The notes under the pieces are model-generated. The model saw nothing but the letters and a program-made list of their open reading frames with translations. It ran no database searches and was not told where the DNA came from. From DASWHK01 sp036398215 (GTDB lineage: Bacteria > Acidobacteriota > UBA890), in NCBI GenBank assembly GCA_036398215.1, contig DASWHK010000095.1:1-5653 (forward strand): a DNA stretch of 5,653 bases, in the 5' to 3' direction. Positions 1 through 5,653 of the stretch are shown here, piece by piece. Within the stretch, counting starts at the first letter, position 1, and each line of letters starts with the position of its first letter. Made by a program: the position numbers and the translations under genes.

Positions 1-21
1 AAAACCGATTGCGAGCCGACC

Positions 22-690
<669 letters not shown>

Positions 691-718
691 CGATGGTCGA
701 CGGCTGCGTGGCAAGTCG

Positions 719-1174
719 ATGATGACCGACGACTCGGCCCACGGGCGCGCCTGGGCGGTCCTGTTCAGCCGCCTCATCCTCGGCTTCATCTTCTTCATGG
801 CCGGGGTCTTCAAGGTCTTCCAGATGGGCCCGCTTACCCACGCCACCAACCTCTTCGTCGAGCCGTACGCCGACACCTTCCTCCCCGTCTGGTCCCTGTG
901 GCTTACCGGCACGACGATCCCCGTCGTCGAGCTCATCGCCGGCGCCTTGCTGCTCGTCGGCTGGCGCACCCGTGACGCGCTCGTGGCGCTCGGCGTCGTG
1001 CTCGTGATCGTGACCTTCGGCCACCTGATCCCCGAGCCGCTCTTCGCCTTCGACCGCCACGTGATTCCGCGCTGGGCGCTGCTCACCGTGTGCTTCCTCT
1101 TGCGCGACGACGACGCGATGTCGATCGACGGCTGGCTGCGCCAGCGGCGCAACAGCCCGCCACCGGCGGCCTGA
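719..1174 (+). CDS. DoxX-like small integral membrane protein
   Basis: 151 residues with about four hydrophobic segments (roughly 13-34, 58-80, 86-104 and 115-128). It shows the DoxX-type pattern: an N-terminal LILGFIFFMAGVFKVF helix, then PVVELIAGALLLVGWRTRDAL, where the glutamate in helix 2 and the G-x-x-T/R turn are typical. Length fits the family (about 130-160). DoxX proteins are membrane proteins named for a subunit of archaeal thiosulfate:quinone oxidoreductase. Most bacterial members have no proven function, though several are linked to redox or sulfur stress. It begins with ATG-ATG 28 bases after the deiodinase-like gene and lacks a strong ribosome site, so it is probably expressed from the same transcript. 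A charged C-terminal tail (129-151) should lie on one face of the membrane. The family call is firm; the function is open. Confidence 0.8.
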   Translation: MMTDDSAHGRAWAVLFSRLILGFIFFMAGVFKVFQMGPLTHATNLFVEPYADTFLPVWSLWLTGTTIPVVELIAGALLLVGWRTRDALVALGVVLVIVTFGHLIPEPLFAFDRHVIPRWALLTVCFLLRDDDAMSIDGWLRQRRNSPPPAA

Positions 1175-1216
1175 GCTACGACCGCGCATTCGCCTACCGC
1201 CTGTTATTGTCAGCCG

Positions 1217-1891
1217 ATGAGCGAGCCAGACGAGAACCGGATTGCCGGCGGCTTCGCGCCTGGAGATTTCGAGCTGTTGGGGCGGCTCGAGTCCGCGGAG
1301 GAGGAGCTTGCGGGCGGGGTTCAGGAGCGTGCCGACGAGCTCTGGGAGCGAGCGGAGCGGCTGATCGGCGAGCTCGGAGCCGCCCTGTTCGGCGAAGGCA
1401 ACCAGGTCGCCGCCCTCTGGCCCGACGGGGGCGACGGCGATCGCGGGCCGTTCCTGTGGGCGCGCATCAAGCGCGCCGGCAACGAGCGGTTCGCCACCCA
1501 CCTGGGGGCCTTCCTGTCCCCCGGCTCCTGCAACCTCTCGATCGACCTCGAGAAGGACCCCCTCGACGCCGGTGAGTCGGCGGAGCGGCTCGAGCAGGTG
1601 CTTGACTTCTATCCCGACGGGCTGGTCTCGAGCCTGCGCCCGCCCCTGCGTCCGGACCTGGTCGTCTGGACCGATCCAGACAACGTCGTCGCCGCCGCCG
1701 ACTTCGCGGCCGTCGACTTCGACCGCTTCATGGCCGCCAACGCCGACACCGGCCATCCCTGGCCGAAGGTCGGCTACTTGCTGAGCGCCGCCGACGTGGA
1801 AGAGCTCGGGGAGGGCTGGGTCGAAGGATGCCGGGCGCGCCTGGCGCCGCTGGTGCCCGTCTACGATGCCATGATTCGGTCGTACGGCTAG
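1217..1891 (+). CDS. Acidic soluble protein of unknown function
   Basis: 224 residues; I do not recognise the family with confidence. Seen: no signal peptide or membrane segment, strongly acidic, and a probable helix rich in Glu/Arg/Leu (24-56). A central block (79-112, with FLWARIKRAG, HLGAFLSPGS and NLSIDLEKD) looks like alternating beta strands. The C-terminal third (167-221) holds FDRFMAANADTGHPWPKVGY and ends in PVYDAMIRSYG, which reads like a conserved family signature. It may belong to one of the uncharacterised conserved families of about 220 residues (HI_0552 or DUF2461-like are guesses, not verified). It starts at ATG 42 bases after the DoxX-like gene without a Shine-Dalgarno, and no in-frame alternative start is evident nearby. 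Third-position GC preference and frame integrity support it as real. It is the last plus-strand gene before the convergent terminator region. Confidence 0.72.
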   Translation: MSEPDENRIAGGFAPGDFELLGRLESAEEELAGGVQERADELWERAERLIGELGAALFGEGNQVAALWPDGGDGDRGPFLWARIKRAGNERFATHLGAFLSPGSCNLSIDLEKDPLDAGESAERLEQVLDFYPDGLVSSLRPPLRPDLVVWTDPDNVVAAADFAAVDFDRFMAANADTGHPWPKVGYLLSAADVEELGEGWVEGCRARLAPLVPVYDAMIRSYG

Positions 1892-2095
1892 CGCCGGACG
1901 CTCGCCGGCCCTCCGTCGGGCCCGCGGCCCAGCGGTGCGCGGACCTCCCTCCAGCGAATCGCCAGTGGGCGTCTTCCGAGGCCCCGACGACGATCGCGCT
2001 GGCCTCCGCGAGCTCCCCGGGACACGAAAGGGAAAGGCGGGCGAGGCTGATCATGGCCTCGCCCGCCTCATTGTCTCGACGACTGCCGCCTTGCC
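1892..2095. other. Convergent intergenic region without a gene
   Basis: 204 bases lie between the stop of the plus-strand hypothetical gene and the stop of the minus-strand ankyrin gene. No credible coding frame, RNA gene or promoter is seen. The right part holds the strong hairpin listed separately. The left part has only short GC hairpins (5-bp stems near 1893-1909 and 1918-1930) without T tracts, so no convincing intrinsic terminator is visible for the plus-strand genes. Confidence 0.6.
2025..2068 (-). terminator. Intrinsic terminator of the minus-strand operon
   Basis: A perfect 13-bp inverted repeat pairs 2035-2047 (AGGCGGGCGAGGC) with 2056-2068 (GCCTCGCCCGCCT) around an 8-base loop. 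Read on the minus strand, the stem lies about 28 bases past the ankyrin stop and runs into TTTCCCTTT, an interrupted T tract, which fits a Rho-independent terminator for that strand. On the plus strand the stem is followed by CATTGTCTC, so termination of the opposing genes would be weaker, though the hairpin could still help insulate the two convergent groups. Confidence 0.75.
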
Positions 2096-4075
2096 TCAGC
2101 AGGAGATGCAGTTGTTGTTGTTCTTGGCGCCCAGGCTCTCGAGCAGCGCCATGGTCTCGGGGAACGGTTGCACGCGCTGTTGCGGGCCGTTCGCCATGTC
2201 GACCGTGGTCTGGCCGCGACGCGACACCACGGTGACGTCGCCGCCGTGCTTGACGAGAAACTCGATCATCTCGTTGTCGCCGCGGCCGGCCGCGTTGTGC
2301 ATCGGCGTGTAACCGGCGCCATCGCGCACGTTGACGTCGATTCCCAGCTCCTCGACCAGGTACCTGACCGCCGGCAGCCAGCCGTCGGGCACGTGGCGAT
2401 GCTGCTGGCCGACGCGCGAGGTGCCGAAGCCGACGCCGGAGGCGGCATGCAACGGGTGGACGTTGGGCCCACCGGGCGGCACCGGCGGCAGGCCGGAGGG
2501 ATCCAGCTCGTCCTCGGGCTCGTAGAGGTTGTTGCCCGGAGGATCGTCGGGGTCGTAGCCGCGGCGGCGGCCGCCGGAAAGCTGCAACGTGGCGATGTTC
2601 GGATCGGCGCCGTGCTCGATGAGCAGGCGCATGGCGGCGACGTCGAGCCCGTAGGCGGCGCGCCAGAACGCGGTCACGCCGGTGAAGTCGACGCCCATGC
2701 GGCCGGCGTTGTAGGCCGCGTACCAGATGTGCGTGGTGGTGGCGGCGTTCGGATCGGCGCCAACCTCGAGCAGCGCTTCCATCAGCTCCAGATAAGAGGT
2801 CTCCTGCTGCTGCGACGCCGTCGGTTGCGGGTACCAGGTGCGCAGCGCCCACTCGATGTTGATCGTCGCGAGCAGCGGCGCGACGCCGTCGTCGCTGACT
2901 ATGTTGGGATCGGCGCCCCGCTCCAGCAACGTCATCGCCAGATCGAAGTTGCCGTTGATGGCGGCGGTCAACAAGGGGCTGGATTCGTCGGCGCTCCGGT
3001 GGTTGATGTCAGCGCCAGCTTCGAGCAACAGGAGGGCGGCGTCATCGCGGCCGTCGCGGGCCGCGTAATGCAGGGCCGTCAAGCCGCCCTGCAGGCCGAT
3101 CTGCTCGTTGCCCGACAGCGAGCGGGGGACGTTGACGGGGTCGGGCGGCTCGGGCCGATTGCCGCCCGCCGGCTCCGCGGTCGGGACGGTGGGCGGATCA
3201 TCGGGATCGGGGGGCGGTGTTTGCGCCCGGCCCGGGGGGCCGCCTCGACCTGGAGGATCGTCGGGATCGGGGGGTGGTGTCTGCCCTCGACCCGGACGCC
3301 CGCCGCGGCCCGGAGGATCGTCGGGATCGGGCGGCTGCGCGGGGTTGCGGCCGCGTCCGGGCGTCGCCTGCCGTTGCTCGGCACGCTCCGGCTCTTCCTC
3401 GGGCGGCTTGGCGGCCTCCTTGATGCGCTGGCGCGTCTGGCGCTGCTCGCTGTCCTGCCGGGCGAACTCCACGTAGTCGAGAACCCTGGTAGCCAACGAG
3501 ACGTCGGCGCCTGCGGCGAGCAGCACCTCCATCGCGTCGATGCGATTGGCGGCGGTGGCGAAGATCAGCGGCGTGCGCCCGTGGGTGGTGTCCCTGAGGT
3601 CGACGTCAGCGCCGTGCTCGATCAGGGCGCGGACGGCATCGACCTGGCCGGCAGCGGCCGCCAGGTGCAAGGGGCTCACCCCGGTGCCGGTGAGCGCGGT
3701 CGGGTCGCTACCCGCCTCGAGAAGGACGGCGACGGCTTCGCCGCGCCCTTCCCTGGCGGCCAGATGTAGCGGTGTATAGCTGCCCAGCCGCGTGGTCGGC
3801 TCGACCGTGGCGCCGGCGTACAGCAGCATGTGCATCGTCATGATGTCGCCGTTGAGCGCCGACCAGTGCAGCGCGGTCATCCCGTCGCCCTGGGCGGCGT
3901 TGACGTCGGCGCCCTCGCGCAACAGGCTGCGGATCGTCTCGAGGTCGCCGCGCATCGCCGCGTCGGCGACCGGCGAGTCGGACGCCGGCAGGCCCGGCGC
4001 CGCCACCCCGAGGACCACGATCAAGGACAGGGCGCCGAGCGCGCTCACATGCTTGCGACTACGCCAATTCCTCAT
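2096..4075 (-). CDS. Secreted ankyrin-repeat protein with Pro/Asp-rich repeat linker
   Basis: 659 residues. The N-terminus is a Sec-type signal: basic RNWRSRKH, hydrophobic ALGALSLIVVLGVAA (12-26), probable cleavage near LPA-SD (31/32), no lipobox cysteine. About eleven ankyrin repeats follow: five at 33-196 (for example GMTALHWSALNGD and SPLHLAAAAGQVDAVRALIEHGADVD), then a linker (197-327), then about six degenerate or inserted ones at 330-620 (GLTALHYAARDGRDDAALLLLEAGADIN, TPMHNAAGRGDNEMIEFLVKHGGDV). Ankyrin repeats are protein-binding scaffolds; the partner is unknown. The linker is charged (206-235, Gln/Arg/Glu) and then carries a 20-residue tandem repeat with PDPDDPPG. Long inserts also occur at about 412-428, 496-537 and 545-565. 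The C-terminus is NNNNCISC, with the only cysteines of the protein. The start is fixed by a strong Shine-Dalgarno 15 bases after the DUF1552 stop. A periplasmic or surface scaffold working with the DUF1552/DUF1592 proteins is inference from context. Confidence 0.92.
   Translation of the reverse strand: MRNWRSRKHVSALGALSLIVVLGVAAPGLPASDSPVADAAMRGDLETIRSLLREGADVNAAQGDGMTALHWSALNGDIMTMHMLLYAGATVEPTTRLGSYTPLHLAAREGRGEAVAVLLEAGSDPTALTGTGVSPLHLAAAAGQVDAVRALIEHGADVDLRDTTHGRTPLIFATAANRIDAMEVLLAAGADVSLATRVLDYVEFARQDSEQRQTRQRIKEAAKPPEEEPERAEQRQATPGRGRNPAQPPDPDDPPGRGGRPGRGQTPPPDPDDPPGRGGPPGRAQTPPPDPDDPPTVPTAEPAGGNRPEPPDPVNVPRSLSGNEQIGLQGGLTALHYAARDGRDDAALLLLEAGADINHRSADESSPLLTAAINGNFDLAMTLLERGADPNIVSDDGVAPLLATINIEWALRTWYPQPTASQQQETSYLELMEALLEVGADPNAATTTHIWYAAYNAGRMGVDFTGVTAFWRAAYGLDVAAMRLLIEHGADPNIATLQLSGGRRRGYDPDDPPGNNLYEPEDELDPSGLPPVPPGGPNVHPLHAASGVGFGTSRVGQQHRHVPDGWLPAVRYLVEELGIDVNVRDGAGYTPMHNAAGRGDNEMIEFLVKHGGDVTVVSRRGQTTVDMANGPQQRVQPFPETMALLESLGAKNNNNCISC
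2099..2122 (-). other. Asn4-CISC carboxyl-terminal tail of the ankyrin protein
   Basis: Residues 652-659 are four Asn (four identical AAC codons), then Cys-Ile-Ser-Cys, followed directly by TGA. A scan of the other 655 residues finds no cysteine. The motif is a CxxC at the extreme end of an exported protein. The codon after it is a stop rather than His, so it is not a c-type heme site. Confidence 0.75.
2534..2554 (-). repeat. Distant single copy of the DPDDPPG repeat motif
   Basis: Encodes residues 508-514 (DPDDPPG) in the insert between two C-terminal ankyrin repeats. At DNA level it shares the GACGATCCTCCGGG core with the tandem copies about 640-780 bases away in the same gene, suggesting either sequence spread within the gene or selection on the motif. 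Confidence 0.7.
3191..3331 (-). repeat. Tandem 60-bp coding repeat in the ankyrin linker
   Basis: Two full and one partial 60-bp unit lie end to end (3331-3272, 3271-3212 and 3211-3191 on the minus strand). The plus-strand marker GGATCRTCGGGATCGG begins at 3195, 3255 and 3315, exactly 60 bases apart. Each unit encodes 20 residues starting PDPDDPPG, followed in the full units by RGG and a Pro/Gly/Arg stretch ending QTPP (residues 249-268, 269-288, 289-295). The in-frame period keeps the reading frame if copy number changes. Confidence 0.9.
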
Positions 4076-4078
4076 CGA

Positions 4079-4088
4079 TCACCTCCCC
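4079..4088 (-). promoter_or_regulatory. Strong Shine-Dalgarno of the ankyrin gene
   Basis: The minus strand reads GGGGAGGTGA, with GGAGG 6 bases before the ATG at 4075. It sits almost at once after the DUF1552 stop (TGA at 4091-4093). This fixes the ankyrin start and suggests efficient translation from a shared message. Confidence 0.85.
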
Positions 4089-4090
4089 GC

Positions 4091-5506
4091 TCAGGGGCGT
4101 CCAGCTTCGGTTTCCGGGACCGTGAACGAGAACTCGCCGGTGCTGTCGCCGAAGCTCTCCAGGTCCGAGAGGCCGAGCTTGTGCAGCAGGCTCAGCATGA
4201 CGTTCGCCATCGGCGTGCCTTCCTCGGCCTTGATGTGGACGCCGCCCTCCAGCGTCCCGCCGGCGCCGCCCAACAGGATCAGCGGGCACCGCCGGTGGTT
4301 GTGGAGGTTGCTGTCCGCCATCGGGGAGCCATAGACGATCAGCGTGTTGTCGAGCAGATTGCTCTCGCCGTCCATGGTGTTCTGTAGCTTCTCCATGAAG
4401 TACGGCAGCATGGAGATGTGGTACTCGTTGATCTTGGCGAAGTCCTTGACCCGCGCATCGCGGCCGCCGTGGTGCGACGTCGGGTGGAATCCCGTTTCGA
4501 CGCCGCTCCCCGGATAGACCCTGCCCGAGGCGTCACGCCCGAGCTTGAACGAGAACACCCGGGTGATGTCCGAGGTGAAGGCGAGCACCTGCAGGTCGAA
4601 CATCAGCTTGACGTGCTCGGAGAACGAGTCGGGAACGCCCGCCGGCGCGGTGGGCAGCTCACGCGCCTCGCCGCTGCGGTTGCGCTCCTCGATCCGCTGG
4701 ATGCGCTGCTCGATGTCGCGGACGTTCTGCACGTACTGGTCGAGGCGGTTGCGGTCGGAGGGGCCAAGCTCACGCCGCAGGCTTGCCATCTCTTCCATGA
4801 CCCAGTCGAGAATGCTCTTGTCGACCTGCCTGCGGATGGCCCGCTGCTCGGCCGTGCCACCGGCTCCGAAGAGCATCTCGAAGGCGGCGCGCGGGTCGCG
4901 CACCATCGGCAACGGCTCGGTCGGCGAGGCCCAGCTGATCGTGTCTGTATAGACGCAGGCGTAGCCGTAGGCGCAGCCGCCGGACTGATCGACCGGCTCG
5001 ATCGAGAGCTGCAGCGACGGGACCGGCGTGTCGAGACCGAACCGCTGCACGTAGAGCTGGTCCATCGACGTGCCGACGCGGACGTCGGAGCCCTGCGTCA
5101 TCTTCGGGCGCGCCTGGGTGAGGAATACGGCGCTGGAGCGGAAATGATCGCCCCCGATCTCCTCGGGGATGAACGCTTCCGCCATCTTCTCGTCAGTGTT
5201 GCTGATGATCGTCAGATAGTCGCGAAACGGCTCGAGCGGCTTCAGGCTGCTGGGGGTCAGGTCGAAGTTGCGACCCACCTCCGCCGGGTTCCAGAGGTTC
5301 AGCGACGCGCCGAGCTCGTTGCAGCCGGCGGCGCCGTGTACCTGTTCGATGCAAACCAGCCGGGTGCGGCCCGCCGCCTGGGCGGCGGAGCTGCTCGCCC
5401 ATACCCGTCTGGCCGGAACCATCGCGTCGAGCAACGGAACGCTGAGCGTCACGCCCAAGCCGCGAAGGACCGTCCGGCGCGAAATGTGCTTCTGGGTGAT
5501 GTACAT
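4091..5506 (-). CDS. DUF1552 (HXXSHH) Tat-exported protein
   Basis: 471 residues, the usual length for DUF1552. The family is named for its HXXSHH motif, seen here as HPTSHH at 341-346 (GFHPTSHHGG). Other family features: a twin-arginine leader SRRTVLRGLGV (9-19) with a hydrophobic stretch to about 30, GGDHFRSSAVFLT (118-130), a DRNRLDQYVQNVRDIEQRIQ helix (251-270) likely to form a coiled coil, SNLLDNTLIVYGS (382-394), LHNHRRCPLILLGG (401-414) and GTPMANVMLSLLHKLGL (430-446). The biochemical role is unknown. The fold is thought to resemble DUF1501 and alkaline-phosphatase-like proteins, which would make a metal-dependent hydrolase possible, but that is not shown here. The Tat leader implies export in folded form, perhaps with a cofactor. 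ATG at 5506 follows GGAGG at 5516-5520. The gene lies 47 bases after a DUF1592/DUF1585-type gene, its standard partner, and 15 bases before the ankyrin gene. Confidence 0.94.
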   Translation of the reverse strand: MYITQKHISRRTVLRGLGVTLSVPLLDAMVPARRVWASSSAAQAAGRTRLVCIEQVHGAAGCNELGASLNLWNPAEVGRNFDLTPSSLKPLEPFRDYLTIISNTDEKMAEAFIPEEIGGDHFRSSAVFLTQARPKMTQGSDVRVGTSMDQLYVQRFGLDTPVPSLQLSIEPVDQSGGCAYGYACVYTDTISWASPTEPLPMVRDPRAAFEMLFGAGGTAEQRAIRRQVDKSILDWVMEEMASLRRELGPSDRNRLDQYVQNVRDIEQRIQRIEERNRSGEARELPTAPAGVPDSFSEHVKLMFDLQVLAFTSDITRVFSFKLGRDASGRVYPGSGVETGFHPTSHHGGRDARVKDFAKINEYHISMLPYFMEKLQNTMDGESNLLDNTLIVYGSPMADSNLHNHRRCPLILLGGAGGTLEGGVHIKAEEGTPMANVMLSLLHKLGLSDLESFGDSTGEFSFTVPETEAGRP

Positions 5507-5515
5507 CGCCTGAGC

Positions 5516-5520
5516 CCTCC
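5516..5520 (-). promoter_or_regulatory. Shine-Dalgarno of the DUF1552 gene
   Basis: The minus strand reads CGGAGGGC, with GGAGG 9 bases before the ATG at 5506. It supports this start, since the same frame stays open upstream to the window edge without a stop, and the Tat leader begins properly at this ATG. Confidence 0.7.
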
Positions 5521-5553
5521 GATTCGTCCTTTGGTACTTCCTGACTTCGAGTC

Positions 5554-5653
5554 TTACTGCCCCCCTGAGCCCGCCTCTTCGGTCGTCTCCACCCTGGCCA
5601 TCCGGAAGGCCGCGCTGCTGGCGACCCCGCGGACGAAAGCGGAGATGCGGAAA
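5554..5653 (-). CDS. C-terminal end of a DUF1592/DUF1585-type protein (partial)
   Basis: Only the last 32 codons and a TAA stop (5554-5556) lie in the window; the 5' part is beyond position 5653. The visible peptide begins FRISAFVRGVASSAAFRM. This resembles the end of the DUF1585 domain, where a hydrophobic helix is followed by a Ser-x-x-Phe-x-Met pattern, and which closes the multi-domain DUF1587/1588/1592/1595/1585 proteins. Those large proteins often carry a cytochrome-like heme domain at the N-terminus and are almost always followed by a DUF1552 gene, exactly as here. The tail ends in a flexible Glu/Gly/Ser stretch. The assignment rests on a short peptide plus synteny. Confidence 0.72.
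   Translation of the reverse strand, partial: FRISAFVRGVASSAAFRMARVETTEEAGSGGQ

Noticed and set aside
1202..1210. TGTTATTGT as a -10 promoter element for the hypothetical gene
   Set aside because: Only a loose match to TATAAT with no convincing -35 element; the gene can be read from the upstream transcript.
1893..1930. Short GC hairpins after the plus-strand hypothetical gene as a terminator
   Set aside because: The stems are only 5 bp and no T tract follows; such hairpins are common by chance at this GC content.
2099..2110. CISC as a CaaX prenylation box or c-type heme site
   Set aside because: Prenyltransferases of the CaaX type are not expected to act on an exported bacterial protein, the third position is Ser rather than aliphatic, and no His follows the CxxC for heme attachment.
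1728..2852. 374-codon minus-strand open frame across the intergenic region and the ankyrin 3' end
   Set aside because: Arg/Ala-rich shadow frame that runs through the terminator hairpin and overlaps the real ankyrin frame.
3191..3331. Possible CRISPR array
   Set aside because: The 60-bp units are contiguous, in-frame and coding, without unique spacers between short conserved repeats.
2168..3769. 533-codon open frame antisense to the ankyrin gene
   Set aside because: It is a mirror of the ankyrin coding sequence in GC-rich DNA. The product is low-complexity Arg/Gly/Ala/Val with no domain, while the opposite strand encodes clear ankyrin repeats.

Overview
The window is GC-rich bacterial DNA with two gene groups that converge on one terminator. 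No rRNA, tRNA, CRISPR array, insertion sequence or integrase is visible. The right half carries the end of a DUF1592/DUF1585-type protein followed by a DUF1552 (HXXSHH) protein. This pairing is common in Planctomycetota, Acidobacteriota, Verrucomicrobiota and some Myxococcota. With the high GC and the exported ankyrin protein I lean towards an uncultured acidobacterium-like organism, but this is inference and the phylum cannot be fixed from the sequence alone.

Left half, plus strand (22-1891): three co-directional genes with gaps of 28 and 42 bases. They are an iodotyrosine-deiodinase-like member of the nitroreductase family with the halotyrosine-binding Glu-Tyr-Lys triad intact, a small DoxX-like membrane protein, and a soluble acidic protein that I do not recognise. 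Region 1892-2095 has no gene. It holds a 13-bp GC-rich hairpin whose T-rich flank faces the minus-strand operon.

Right half, minus strand (read 5653 down to 2096): the last 32 codons of a DUF1592/DUF1585-type protein, a Tat-exported DUF1552 protein with the diagnostic HPTSHH motif, and a secreted 659-residue ankyrin-repeat protein. The ankyrin start lies 15 bases after the DUF1552 stop behind a near-perfect Shine-Dalgarno, so the two are very probably co-transcribed and perhaps translationally coupled. All three products look extracytoplasmic or are linked to such proteins, so the operon probably encodes an envelope or periplasmic module of unknown function.

The most unusual material is in the ankyrin protein. 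A Pro/Asp/Gly/Arg-rich linker built from an exact 60-bp tandem repeat splits the ankyrin arrays. The same DPDDPPG motif recurs in a second, distant linker. The protein ends in four Asn plus CISC, and those are the only two cysteines in the whole protein.
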